From the NCBI GenBank assembly GCA_964644705.1, contig CAZXYF010000001.1, forward strand, positions 3,863-67,862: a stretch of 64,000 nt of DNA, read 5' to 3'. Below are positions 10,060 to 19,080 of the stretch, piece by piece (positions within the stretch are counted from its first letter, which is position 1; each line of letters begins with the position of its first letter). The notes under the pieces are model-generated. The model ran no database searches. It saw only the letters and a list, made by a program, of their open reading frames with translations, and was not told the DNA's origin. A program made the position numbers and the translations under genes. Source of the stretch: CAZXYF01 sp964644705. Its GTDB lineage: Bacteria; Planctomycetota; Brocadiia; SM23-32.

Positions 10060-10617
10060 GACTTGTCCCATGACATCCAGCAAGAAATATGACTGGCAAC
10101 CCCAAAAATGGACGAGTGTGTATTGTAAGACTCAGAGCACACCGCGACAACAGGACAACACAGCATAGGAATTGGGTTGTGTTGCGTTGTGCCGCCGGTC
10201 TTGATCCCCCGTCATGTAAAAGACTGATTGTGTCCTTTCACAATCCGCTTCTTGCAATCGTAGTTTTTTGCATGGCACCACGCGTGTGAGAATGGCTCAA
10301 TCCATTTTGACGTTTGAGATCTCTCGTATTATTTACTGTTGAAGCTCCGAGAATTATATGCCGGGCCTTCAACCCTGTGGAATTGTTTCAGAGCCAACGG
10401 CCGGGCATATATTTGCCCAGACAGCACTGGCCTGCAGGTCCACGGAGGTCTGGATTGCGGGTTAGTAACAAAGAGGTGGAGGGTCGAAAGCCCAGCATAT
10501 ACTGGTACGTATGGCGGGCCTAACAGCCTAAAATGCCTCTGTTAAAATATGTTCGGCGGCGCGGGCAAAGAGCCATGTATTTCAAATCGCTGTTTTGGGT
10601 AGGCCTGGATTGGCCGC
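10060..10617. other. intergenic region with inverted repeats
   Basis: I see no convincing gene in this 558-base stretch. It contains a GATTGTG/CACAATC hairpin (10226-10245) and a longer imperfect inverted repeat, 10356-10367 against 10399-10410, with ATATGCC and GGCATAT outer arms. It also has one copy of the motif TCAAATCGCTGTTTTGG (about 10581-10597) that recurs near 30553. It could hold a structured RNA or be the relic of a gene. Confidence 0.4.
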
Positions 10618-11621
10618 TTATGGCTCCGCGTGTTGTCGGGCATATTTGGAAAAGTTGCCGTTGAATCGGTAATTTCGCAGATATCCGCCCGCGGCGATGT
10701 CGGAATGATTGGGATCTTCCCCGTGGAAACCCCTGGACTTCACCTTTTTCCGAGAAACCCATCGTGCGGAACCGTCATAAGCCCAGGCGTTGACCCCCTC
10801 CGCGCCATGGGATGTGTTGTATGGGTACTGCAGCTCACCGTCAGGTATCTCCTGCAGGGCGAGGCCCCGTCGTTCATGTATTCAATGGGGTCGCACTGCG
10901 CGCAGGAGAATAGAAATGGCGAGACGTCGTTTGACTGCCAATTCCGGGCATAGGTGTTCAACTGCGGTCGGTAGTTCAAGTCGTCATCCCCGGTGTACAT
11001 GAGAGTCGACACGCCGAGGTGAGCTTCACCGTTGTTGGACTCATACGGTGCTCCCTGATGGTATAAGCTTGGACCCCACTCGTCGCCGTTGGTGAGGCAT
11101 TCCCACAACGGCAGATCACCGCCTTCGGATGAATCGTGGCCGCATGTATAGGAGTAATCGTCCCAGTACCACGTCCACCTGGCCTCGGGGATATCCCCGA
11201 AGTATTGCCCGTGACACCGCTGGAACGAGGGGCAGTAGAGCAGCGAGGGATCGTCCACATATCCCCGGATGCCAAGGGTGGCGAAGGGATGCATGTCGTT
11301 GTGTGTCCGACTCACCATCAACCCGTTATAAGGCCTCCCACTGGAGGGTCTTGCGCCGACGTAGTCGTCCATGGGTTGTTGGGGATCGTCGATGCCGCCG
11401 GCTTTTCGGATGTAATCATTCATCCAGCGGGGCACATTGCCGTCAGTGTCGTGCGCGAACATGGTGAGATCAAGACCGAGCTGTCTGTGCTGGCTGAGGC
11501 AGGAGATCCGGCGGGCCTGCTCTCGTGCCGATTCCAGCGCAGGCAGGAGCATTGCCGCCAGGACGGAGATAATAGCGATGACCACAAGCAGTTCGATCAG
11601 GGTGAAATCATTGCGTTTCAT
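10618..11621 (-). CDS. prepilin-like H-X9-DG protein, frameshifted
   Basis: The prepilin signal FTLIE and its hydrophobic helix begin at residue 5 from the ATG at 11621, which has GAGGG upstream. Read straight, the frame stops at 10740 after a tail unlike the family. In the next frame the sequence continues with [14 protein letters not shown], then [19 protein letters not shown], which is the family histidine-aspartate-glycine signature, and ends at a TAA at 10618-10620. The break lies in a run of four G (forward C, 10865-10868). One extra G would restore a 334-aa protein. The cause is a sequencing indel or a recent frameshift mutation. Relatedness to the gene at 3007 is clear; function is unknown. 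Confidence 0.75.
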
Positions 11622-11885
11622 TGACCCAACCCTCGGTATATAGGAGGAGAACAACGCTTATTAGTCAGAGAATACCGTATGGATAAGGTTTCGGCAAACC
11701 TCGTTACGTTTTTGTGCCGTGCATTGGGGTAAGTTGTGTTTCCCCCTACACGAAGGCTCTACGACAAAACGGGACATCTCCAGCGTTCGTCCGGGGAAAA
11801 TTCGCGTCGTTTACACAAGGGTTCGGGTATTGCTCGCAAGCAATTTGTGCTTTATTTCCACCCCACAGTGGACGGACGAGCAGTA

Positions 11886-12620
11886 TCAGTAGGCATACAG
11901 GCGCCCATAGGGGCGGGCGGTTACGGGAATGAGTTTGGTGAACTGGTCGGGGGCGAACTGGTTCTCATCCTCTCCGAACTCGTTACAGAATTCGGCGATG
12001 AGCGGTTGCAGGCGTTCCCAGTCATCATCCTCCATATCCGGCAGTCCCACCTCGGCGCCGGTTTGCCACGGTTCCAGCTCCCCGCGGATATAGATCGTGC
12101 CGCCGTGCATGCCGGTGCCCACGTACTCGTTGACCGGGGCAACGCCGTCGTGACCTATCCCCAGCACCACCATGATGCCGCCGGCCATGTATTCTCCCAG
12201 ATAATCGTCCGCCGTCCCGCCCACGACCACTTCTGGCATCTTCTCCTGGTAGGCCTTCATGTGAATACCGGCCCGGTATCCCACGTTATCGCGGATGAAC
12301 ACCTTTCCGCCACGTTGACTGTAGCCCATAATGTCGCCGGCACTTCCATGCACGACGATTTTCCCGGCGTTCATGGTGTTCGCCATGGCCGCCTGGGCGT
12401 TGCCGTTCACCGTGATATCCGCGCCATTCATCAGGGCCGCAAGATCGGCCCCGGCGGTCCCATTGATGGTTATATGAACGGGGTTCTGCAAACCGGTGCC
12501 GATGTATCGGTGGCCCATCACGTTGTCCAGCACGACTTCCTTTTCGCCATCGGCGATCACAGCATTGATCTTTTCGTTCAATGCGCGGTAATGAACGTCT
12601 TCAGCATCTATAGTTGTCAT
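11886..12620 (-). CDS. glutamate synthase GXGXG-domain subunit (split GltB)
   Basis: A 244-aa protein consisting only of the right-handed beta-helix domain that forms the C-terminus of ordinary GltB. Repeated Gly-rich turns are visible: IGTGLQNPVHITINGTAG, MNAGKIVVHGSAGDIMG and MHGGTIYIRGE. In full-length enzymes this domain is structural and joins the amidotransferase and FMN domains. Here it is the last gene of a five-gene cluster (amidotransferase, FMN subunit, ferredoxin, flavoprotein, this gene), the archaeal-type arrangement. It starts 35 bases after the flavoprotein stop. Confidence 0.9.
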   Translation of the reverse strand: MTTIDAEDVHYRALNEKINAVIADGEKEVVLDNVMGHRYIGTGLQNPVHITINGTAGADLAALMNGADITVNGNAQAAMANTMNAGKIVVHGSAGDIMGYSQRGGKVFIRDNVGYRAGIHMKAYQEKMPEVVVGGTADDYLGEYMAGGIMVVLGIGHDGVAPVNEYVGTGMHGGTIYIRGELEPWQTGAEVGLPDMEDDDWERLQPLIAEFCNEFGEDENQFAPDQFTKLIPVTARPYGRLYAY

Positions 12621-12655
12621 TGTTAGTTCTCCTGTTGTTTTTCAGGGCCACTCGC

Positions 12656-13948
12656 TCACACTTCGAGTGGCTGGCCGCTCACCACTTTTTCGCGGTAATC
12701 TTCGGGAAGCGCGATCAAACCAAAATCGTCGGTCAGCAACCGATCTTTGAAATCGGTAACGTCGATCTGCTGCCGGGCCAGCCCGGTGATAATACCCGCC
12801 CGGTCGATGTCACCGATGAATATCGCACCCACGATACGGTTATCGCGCAGTACAATTTTGCGGTAGATCGGTTTTTCAGTATCCATGTCCGTCATGATTT
12901 CGTAGTTTTCGGGATCGTCCGGCGCCGTGACTCCGATGCTTATTGTGGGGAGTCCGAACACATCCACGGAATTCATAGCCAGCCCGCCTTCGTACTCCCG
13001 GGATCCGTCCGCCATATTCATTCCCGCAATCAGACCCTGGCGGTAGGCGTTGGGCAGGATGGGAATGGCGCGTTTTTCACCGGAGAACAGTTCCCGCGCC
13101 TGGGCGACGTCCCCGGCGGCATATACGTCATCAAGTGAACTCTCCATGCGGTCATCCACGATGATTCCGCGATCAACTTCAGCCTCAGTTCCCTCCAGAA
13201 GATCCGTGTTGGGCAGAACGCCGATGGCGAAAATCACCAGAGAACAGGGGACATCCGTTCCGCACCGGAGGGTGGCTCCGTCCACTTTCCCGTTTTTCTG
13301 ATTGATGCTCTGGACGGTTGTTGAACACCGAACGTCAACCCCGGCGGCCTCCATTGCCTCCTGTGCCATCTCCGAAGCGGTTTCATCAAAGGTGGAGTTC
13401 AGCACCTGATCTGCCAGCTCCACCAGCGTCGTGTGGATGTCCCTGTTGACCAGGGCTTCCATTGACTTCAGCCCGATGAGACCGCCGCCGACAACCACGG
13501 CGTTTTCCACCCCTTCAGCTTCGATGAACTCCTCAATCTCGTTCGCGTCTTCCCAGGTGGTGAAGGTGAAGACGCCATTTGCATCCATTCCTTCCACTTT
13601 CGGCGGAAGAATCGGGCTTCCACCGGTGGCAACGAGCAGATTTTCATACGCCAGTTCTTCACCGGTGTCGGTTCCCACGATTTTTCTGTCCGAATCCACA
13701 TCCTCGGCGGTGACACCCAGAAGGGGGGTGACGTTGTTTTTTTTATAAAAATTCTCGGGGCGATACATCATCTGTTCCTCGTCCACTTCCCCGGCGAGCA
13801 GGTAGGAAATGAGCGGACGAGAGTAGGTGTGGTGGGGTTCCCGTGCCACGACGGTGATGGGGCGGTCGGGGTCGTTGCGTCGTATTCCCTCCACCGCCCC
13901 CATGGCGGCGGCGGAATTACCGATGATAAGGTATGGAATGCGGTTCAT
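12656..13948 (-). CDS. FAD/NAD-dependent oxidoreductase of split glutamate synthase
   Basis: A 430-aa pyridine nucleotide-disulfide oxidoreductase-like flavoprotein. FAD-binding residues are near the N-terminus (IIGNSAAAMGAVEG), the NAD site is VVVGGGLIGLKSMEAL near residue 150, and YAAGDVAQ is the second FAD contact near 280. It resembles the NADH-oxidising flavoproteins of NirB and rubredoxin reductase. Its position between the ferredoxin and the GXGXG subunit implies that it feeds electrons from NAD(P)H through the ferredoxin to the FMN subunit, in place of GltD. The electron donor is inferred. Confidence 0.88.
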   Translation of the reverse strand: MNRIPYLIIGNSAAAMGAVEGIRRNDPDRPITVVAREPHHTYSRPLISYLLAGEVDEEQMMYRPENFYKKNNVTPLLGVTAEDVDSDRKIVGTDTGEELAYENLLVATGGSPILPPKVEGMDANGVFTFTTWEDANEIEEFIEAEGVENAVVVGGGLIGLKSMEALVNRDIHTTLVELADQVLNSTFDETASEMAQEAMEAAGVDVRCSTTVQSINQKNGKVDGATLRCGTDVPCSLVIFAIGVLPNTDLLEGTEAEVDRGIIVDDRMESSLDDVYAAGDVAQARELFSGEKRAIPILPNAYRQGLIAGMNMADGSREYEGGLAMNSVDVFGLPTISIGVTAPDDPENYEIMTDMDTEKPIYRKIVLRDNRIVGAIFIGDIDRAGIITGLARQQIDVTDFKDRLLTDDFGLIALPEDYREKVVSGQPLEV

Positions 13949-14005
13949 TGTTCTCCTCGCAATCTTTGATGTTTTGATTGATTGACCGTTTTGGTTGGGG
14001 CGTCG

Positions 14006-14464
14006 TTATTCATCGGATGCCTCCTCATCGATTTCCTCCAGAACAATCGCCTTATTCGGGCAGTTCGCGACGCAGGCCGGGAATTCCTCGTCGATGCACA
14101 GGTCACACTTTGAGGCGGCCGTATCGTCGTTGCCGCGATGAATGGCGCCTGCGGGGCAGACCATGATGCACATCCAGCATCCGACGCATTTGTCCTCATC
14201 GTTCAGCACGGCGCCGGTTTCGGGGTCGCGATGCATGGCCCCGGTCATGCAGGCTTCAATGCATGGGGCGTCCTTGCAGTGGCGGCACTGAAGCGCGAAC
14301 GAGACATACCCGGATTCCTCCACCTGAACGCGGGGCGAGAGGTCCTCCTTTTCCTCCCGGAATGCTTTGATGATATGTTTGGATTCAGAGTGCTGGACCT
14401 GGCAGTGAATCTCACAGAGTTTGCATCCGATACAGTATTTTTCTCTGGCCACAATCTTTTTCAT
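14006..14464 (-). CDS. polyferredoxin-type 4Fe-4S protein of split glutamate synthase
   Basis: A 152-aa HycB/DMSO-reductase-beta-like ferredoxin. Cysteine clusters CIGCKLCEIHC (11-21), CRHCKDAPCIEAC, CVGCWMCIMVCP and CDLCIDEEFPACVANCP can hold four [4Fe-4S] clusters. It probably carries electrons between the flavoprotein encoded downstream and the FMN subunit encoded upstream. No signal peptide is visible, so it is cytoplasmic. The C-terminus is acidic. Confidence 0.9.
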   Translation of the reverse strand: MKKIVAREKYCIGCKLCEIHCQVQHSESKHIIKAFREEKEDLSPRVQVEESGYVSFALQCRHCKDAPCIEACMTGAMHRDPETGAVLNDEDKCVGCWMCIMVCPAGAIHRGNDDTAASKCDLCIDEEFPACVANCPNKAIVLEEIDEEASDE

Positions 14465-14493
14465 TGTGTCGTCCTCTATTGAAAATTTATGTT

Positions 14494-16077
14494 TTACTCA
14501 CCGGCGGCCTTCACATCGAAAATCGACAGTTCCCGGTCGGTCAGTCCGACACCCCGGAGGTGTTCGCGGTTTCCGCGCAGACTCTCGATGGAGTTGATAC
14601 CCATGCCGCCCATCATTTCCTTGATTTCAAGCGACCAACCGCGCAGCAGGTTGGTCAGACGTCGGACGGCGATGTCGGGGTTGAGGCGGCGCGTAAGATC
14701 GGGATCCTGCGTCGCGATACCCCAGTTACACTTGCCGGTGTAGCATTTCTGGCACATGTGACAGCCCATCGATACGAGTGCGGCGGTACCGATGTAAACG
14801 GCGTCGGCGCCCAGTGCGATGGCCTTGACCACATCGGCGCTGCAGCGGATTCCGCCGCCGGCGACCACGCTGGCCTGATTGCGGATACCTTCCTCGCGCA
14901 GGCGGGAATCGACGGCCGCCAGGGCAAATTCGGTGGGCATGCCCACATTGTTTCGGATCATCGTGGGCGCGGCACCCGTTCCGCCGCGGTAACCGTCTAT
15001 CGCCACAATATCGGCTCCTGCCCGAACGCATCCGCTGGCGATCGGTGCCACATTGTGCACGGCGGATATCTTGACCGAGACGGGCTTTTCGTAGCGCGTG
15101 GCTTCCTTGATAGCGTAGATTAGCTGCCGCAAATCCTCGATGGAATAGATATCGTGGTGTGGAGCGGGAGACAGGGCGTCGGTTCCTTCGGGGATCATCC
15201 GCGTCTGGGAAACCTCGGCGTCCACCTTTTCACCGGGCAGATGCCCACCGATACCCGGTTTGGCTCCCTGCCCGATTTTGATCTCCACGGCCGACGCCGA
15301 ATTGAGGTATTCAGGATCGACTCCGAAACGTCCGGACGCCACCTGCACGATCATATTGTCGCCGTAAGGGCGTATGTCCTTATGCAGGCCACCTTCGCCA
15401 CTGTTGGCGAATGTGCCACTATCTCTGGCCGCCCGGGCCAGGGCAATCGAGGCGTTGTAGCTGATGGATCCGTAGCTCATGGCGCTGAACATGATGGGGG
15501 TTTCGAGTTTCAGCTGTGGGGGAACCTCGGTTTTCAGCTCGGTTTCGCCGTCGCCGTTTTGCTCCAGCTCCACAGCGTTTGGCTTGCGGCCAAGATACGT
15601 CGTCAGTTCCATCGGCTCGCGCAGGGGATCGATCGAGGGGTTGGTGACCTGGCTCGCGTTGAGGATCAGTTTCTCCCAGTAAATGGTATCCTCCGAGTCG
15701 TTCCCCATACCCGAGAGCAGGACGCCGCCGGTTTCCGCCTGTTTGTACACGTTGCGCAGGGCGTCGGAGTCCCAGTTGCCATTGGGTCGGAACTCCCGTT
15801 CGCTCTTCTTGATATCAATGGCGTCGGTGGGGCAGAGGGTGGCACACCGATGGCATCCCACGCAGGAGGCGTTCTCGCTCTGCATCTGATCTGTGTCCGC
15901 GTCATACTCATGCACTTCGTTGCTGCACTGCTGGGCACAGACCTCACACTGGATGCAGCGTTCCGGATCGCGTTCGATGCGGAAATCCGGGTCGATTAGC
16001 CATTGTTTGGGGTTGGGTATTTGACAGCGGGTATTCTGGCCGTCGTCAGGTGTTTGTTGGTTTTGTTGGTCTGTCAT
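14494..16077 (-). CDS. glutamate synthase FMN-binding subunit (split GltB, archaeal type)
   Basis: A 527-aa core subunit in which 2-oxoglutarate and ammonia become glutamate on FMN. About residues 35-95 form a two-cluster ferredoxin domain (CIQCEVCAQQC and CVGCHRCATLCP). The rest is the TIM-barrel FMN domain, with GEGGLHKDIRPYGDN, QGAKPGIGGHLPG, SVKISAVHNVAPIA and the Fe-S motif CHMCQKCYTGKCNWGIA near 430-446. It is flanked by the amidotransferase gene upstream (36-base gap) and the ferredoxin gene downstream (29-base gap). Domain content matches stand-alone archaeal-type GltB rather than the 1500-aa bacterial fusion. Confidence 0.93.
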   Translation of the reverse strand: MTDQQNQQTPDDGQNTRCQIPNPKQWLIDPDFRIERDPERCIQCEVCAQQCSNEVHEYDADTDQMQSENASCVGCHRCATLCPTDAIDIKKSEREFRPNGNWDSDALRNVYKQAETGGVLLSGMGNDSEDTIYWEKLILNASQVTNPSIDPLREPMELTTYLGRKPNAVELEQNGDGETELKTEVPPQLKLETPIMFSAMSYGSISYNASIALARAARDSGTFANSGEGGLHKDIRPYGDNMIVQVASGRFGVDPEYLNSASAVEIKIGQGAKPGIGGHLPGEKVDAEVSQTRMIPEGTDALSPAPHHDIYSIEDLRQLIYAIKEATRYEKPVSVKISAVHNVAPIASGCVRAGADIVAIDGYRGGTGAAPTMIRNNVGMPTEFALAAVDSRLREEGIRNQASVVAGGGIRCSADVVKAIALGADAVYIGTAALVSMGCHMCQKCYTGKCNWGIATQDPDLTRRLNPDIAVRRLTNLLRGWSLEIKEMMGGMGINSIESLRGNREHLRGVGLTDRELSIFDVKAAGE

Positions 16078-16113
16078 TGCTTTACCTCTTTTCGGAAGGG
16101 TAATGGAAGCATA

Positions 16114-17226
16114 TCAGGCGCATTCATCGGTCGCGGAATCCGTCGTCTGGAGCCGGCCGATGACCGGCTCCCCGCCCGCCGGTCGCCAGAGTTGGTCGGG
16201 GGACTGACAGATGGTACGGATGGCTGATTCTTCACTGGCCACATACAGCTTATCCGCTTTTCGTGCAGCCACCATGGGGCGCAGCTTGATCCGATCATTG
16301 AACCCGATCATGCCTCCGCTGTGACCGACAAGCACGGAGAAGGGGCCGTTGAGCAGAGCGCCACCGTAAACCGTGCGAATTGTGCGCGCCAGTTCTGCCT
16401 CATCGTCCGGCATCCGATCGATCTGTTCCCAGAATGGAGGCGCCAGGGCGGTGCAGGCATGCTCCACCGGCAGGCCGTGTTTTCGGATCAGCAGGTCAAA
16501 CATGTAGGTGATGACTTCCGTATCGGTGTGGAACGCGCAGTGATAACCGAAGTTGTCGAGGTATCTTCTGTTGATGCCGTAGGAGGAGATTTCGCCGTTG
16601 TGGACGACCGACCAATCCAGCAGCCCAAACGGATGCGCGCCGCCCCACCATCCGGTGGTGTTTGTGGGGAACCGGCCGTGCGCCGTCCAGATGTAGGCCT
16701 CGTATTCATCCAGCCGGAAAAACTCCCCGATCTCCTCAGGGTAACCCAGGCCTTTGAACACACCCATGTTTTTCCCGCTGGAGAACACGAAAGTCCCGTC
16801 GATGGTCGTGTTGAGTTCCATCACCAGGTCCACCATCACATCTTTCTCCGTTTTATCGTACTTCCGGGTCAACTCCTCTTCCCGCAGGTCCAGAAAATAG
16901 CGGTGGAGGAGGGGACGCTGCTTGATGGCATCCAGTTGCCGGATGGGGATCGGTTCCTGATGCCGGACCTCACATCGGTCGGCCAGAAATTCTTCAGCCT
17001 TTTGCTTGCTGGCATCATCGTCGAACATGATGTGCAGGGCATAACTGTCTCTGTGTTCGGGATATATTCCGTATGCCGCGAACCCACCACCCAGTCCGTT
17101 GGCGCGTTCGTGCATATTGGCGATGGAGCGGATGATCAGTTCGCCGCTGAGTAGCTCACCGCTCTCGGACATGAGGCCGCTGATGGAGCAACCGCTGATA
17201 TCTTTATGGGGCAGGGGATTCTGCAT
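16114..17226 (-). CDS. glutamate synthase class II glutamine amidotransferase subunit
   Basis: A 370-aa protein with the Ntn-type glutaminase fold of the GltB N-terminus. The candidate catalytic cysteine is C13 (SGCSISG), so a 12-residue propeptide would have to be removed to expose it, as in other class II amidotransferases. Conserved glutaminase blocks are TAHGRFPTNTTGWWGGAHPFG, VVHNGEISSYGINRRYL and HTDTEVITY. It releases ammonia from glutamine for the FMN subunit. A strong site GGAGG precedes the ATG. It is the first gene of the glutamate synthase cluster and lies about 300 bases downstream of glnA, on the same strand. Confidence 0.93.
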   Translation of the reverse strand: MQNPLPHKDISGCSISGLMSESGELLSGELIIRSIANMHERANGLGGGFAAYGIYPEHRDSYALHIMFDDDASKQKAEEFLADRCEVRHQEPIPIRQLDAIKQRPLLHRYFLDLREEELTRKYDKTEKDVMVDLVMELNTTIDGTFVFSSGKNMGVFKGLGYPEEIGEFFRLDEYEAYIWTAHGRFPTNTTGWWGGAHPFGLLDWSVVHNGEISSYGINRRYLDNFGYHCAFHTDTEVITYMFDLLIRKHGLPVEHACTALAPPFWEQIDRMPDDEAELARTIRTVYGGALLNGPFSVLVGHSGGMIGFNDRIKLRPMVAARKADKLYVASEESAIRTICQSPDQLWRPAGGEPVIGRLQTTDSATDECA

Positions 17227-17525
17227 TATTATTCCTCCTGGCTGTTGGTGAGTGTGGTCAACTCTTTTCTCAATTCTGGAGCCCCATCCACTTTCCGGGG
17301 TGCCAGCACTGAGAAAAAAGTGGCCATCAGAAGCTATTCTCAGAGATAGATCAGGCGAGGACGGTCCGTGCTCCGCCCTCGCCCGTACCCAGCAGCCGAA
17401 TGCCGGGTGTAAACGACTATCTGGTGTTGGATCAGCCCGATATCACGGTTATCGGGGCAACACCGCTACTTTTTGTGTTGAGTTGGGCGTGCACCGGGTG
17501 GTCACACGCCCAACGCCAACATCAG
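17227..17525. other. intergenic region between glnA and the glutamate synthase operon
   Basis: About 300 bases without a gene. A 10-bp perfect stem (17482-17491 with 17505-17514, GTTGGGCGTG/CACGCCCAAC) lies just beyond the glnA stop. It lacks a following T tract on the minus strand, so it is either a weak terminator or a 3' stabilising hairpin that lets some transcription enter the glutamate synthase genes. No separate promoter stands out. Confidence 0.45.
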
Positions 17526-18863
17526 TTAGAGGATTGACAGGTAATTGTCGAGCTCATAGTTGCTCACGTGGGTGCGGTACCCATCCCATTCGATCTTTTT
17601 GTTCTCGATGAACTTCTCGAAAACGTGGTCACCCAGCGCCTCGCGGACCAGTTCGCTGTCCTCGGTCGCTTCGATGGCCTCGCCGAGGTTTCCGGGCAGG
17701 GCTGTAATACCATGTTCCGCTCGCTCCTCCTCGGACATCTCAAAGATGTCGGACTCGACCGGATCACAGAGTTCATATCCCTCTTCCACGCCTTTGAGGC
17801 CGGCCGCAAGCATCACGGCGAAAGCCAGATAAGGATTGCACGCGGGATCGGGACAGCGCACTTCCATGCGAGTTGCCTTCTCGTTGCCCGGTTTGTACAT
17901 CGGCACTCGGACCAGGGCGGACCGATTCCGCCGCGCCCACGACACATACACCGGTGCTTCGTAGCCGGGTACCAGACGCTTGTAGGAGTTAACCCACTGG
18001 GCGATGACCGAGCAGATCTCACGGGAATGTTTAAGAATACCGGCGATGTAGGAGCGCGCCAGATCCGACAGATGATAGGGCGCATCGGCATCAAAAAACG
18101 CGTTCCGGTCGCCTTCAAACAGGGACATGTGGGTGTGCATGCCGCTGCCGTTTTCCCCGAATATGGGCTTGGGCATGAAGGTGGCATAAGCGTCGTGGGA
18201 CATGGCAATTTCTTTGACCGTCAGCCGGTATGTCATGGCGTAATCGGCCATTTTGAGCGCCTCAGCATAACGAAGATCAATTTCATGCTGGCTGGGCGCA
18301 ACCTCGTGATGGCTGTATTCCACCGGAATGTCCATCTGTTCCAGAGTGAGAATGGTATCACGACGGAGGTCACTGGCCACGTCCAACGGCGTCAGGTCGA
18401 AATAGCCGCCGGCATCGAGCTCCTGGGTGGACTCATCGTCCTCGAAGTAGAAAAATTCGAGTTCCGGGCCCACGAACAGGTCGTATCCCATGTCCTTTGC
18501 TTTTTGGAGATTGCGTTTGAGCACGTAGCGAGGATCCCCCTCATAGGGAGTGCCATCCGGTTTAAGGATGTCGCAGAACATCCGGCCGACGGCTCCACCC
18601 TCGGTGGGGCGCCATGGCAGAATGGTGAATGTTGATGGATCGGGCATAGCGATCATGTCGCTTTCTTCGATCCGCGCATATCCCTCGATGGATGAACCGT
18701 CGAAGCCCATTCCATCCTCGAGAGCGCCTTCGAGTTCATCGGCCGTAATCGCGAAGCTTTTCAGCGATCCCAGCACATCGGTGAACCAGAACCGGATAAA
18801 CTTCACATCCTCCTCCATCACTTTCCGCAAAACGTCTTCTTTGTCCATATCGCAGTTGGACAT
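17526..18863 (-). CDS. glnA: glutamine synthetase, type I
   Basis: A 445-aa dodecameric enzyme joining ammonia and glutamate using ATP. Visible active-site blocks are GFDGSSIEGYARIEESDM, VGPELEFF, NGSGMHTHMSL, the NRSALVRVP region and EVRCPDPACNPYLA. The length and the EDIF-like block (SDIFEMSEEERAEHGI) fit the GSI-alpha subgroup, which is usually controlled by feedback and partner proteins rather than adenylylation. The ATG at 18863 has GGGAG upstream; longer in-frame starts give a non-homologous N-terminus. A sigma54 promoter at 18960-18975 and an NtrC-like dyad at 19064-19080 indicate nitrogen control. Confidence 0.97.
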   Translation of the reverse strand: MSNCDMDKEDVLRKVMEEDVKFIRFWFTDVLGSLKSFAITADELEGALEDGMGFDGSSIEGYARIEESDMIAMPDPSTFTILPWRPTEGGAVGRMFCDILKPDGTPYEGDPRYVLKRNLQKAKDMGYDLFVGPELEFFYFEDDESTQELDAGGYFDLTPLDVASDLRRDTILTLEQMDIPVEYSHHEVAPSQHEIDLRYAEALKMADYAMTYRLTVKEIAMSHDAYATFMPKPIFGENGSGMHTHMSLFEGDRNAFFDADAPYHLSDLARSYIAGILKHSREICSVIAQWVNSYKRLVPGYEAPVYVSWARRNRSALVRVPMYKPGNEKATRMEVRCPDPACNPYLAFAVMLAAGLKGVEEGYELCDPVESDIFEMSEEERAEHGITALPGNLGEAIEATEDSELVREALGDHVFEKFIENKKIEWDGYRTHVSNYELDNYLSIL

Positions 18864-18959
18864 TGTCGTGACTCCCAACACAAAGTAAAAACTATAACCG
18901 TGCGAACCAGAGATTTTCTGTCGGTGGCCGGCGCGCACCGGCCGTTCACCCAAACATTG

Positions 18960-18975
18960 CGCAACTACCATGCCA
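18960..18975 (-). promoter_or_regulatory. sigma54 promoter of glnA
   Basis: On the minus strand the sequence TGGCATGGTAGTTGCG matches the -24/-12 consensus TGGCAYRNNNNTTGCW at every position except the last. The GG and GC elements have the correct spacing. Predicted transcription starts near 18948, leaving about 85 bases to the ATG. The leader contains a strong GGCCGG/CCGGCC hairpin. Confidence 0.85.
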
Positions 18976-19063
18976 CGACGTCTGGCAAACCTGTAACGTT
19001 ATGCGCAGGAATAAGATAACAGGTATATGCGAATATAGACCATGCCGAATCGTGCTTGTGGGC

Positions 19064-19080
19064 TGCACAAGGGTGGTGCA
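19064..19080. promoter_or_regulatory. NtrC-type enhancer dyad upstream of glnA
   Basis: TGCACAAGGGTGGTGCA is a perfect TGCAC-N7-GTGCA inverted repeat, the geometry of NtrC sites at enterobacterial glnAp2. It is centred about 123 bases upstream of the predicted sigma54 start. A further half site, TGCACCAAC on the minus strand, lies at 19088-19096. Which activator binds is not shown here; no ntrC gene is in the window, but a NifA-like activator is encoded at 28749-30305. Confidence 0.65.

Noticed and set aside
9100..10060. Cobalamin riboswitch for the BtuFDC-like importer
   Set aside because: No B12-box sequence was seen upstream of the importer or of the operon head, so the substrate was left open.
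17295..17420. Possible glutamine riboswitch before the glutamate synthase operon
   Set aside because: The conserved glnA-RNA core could not be recognised; only generic hairpins are present.
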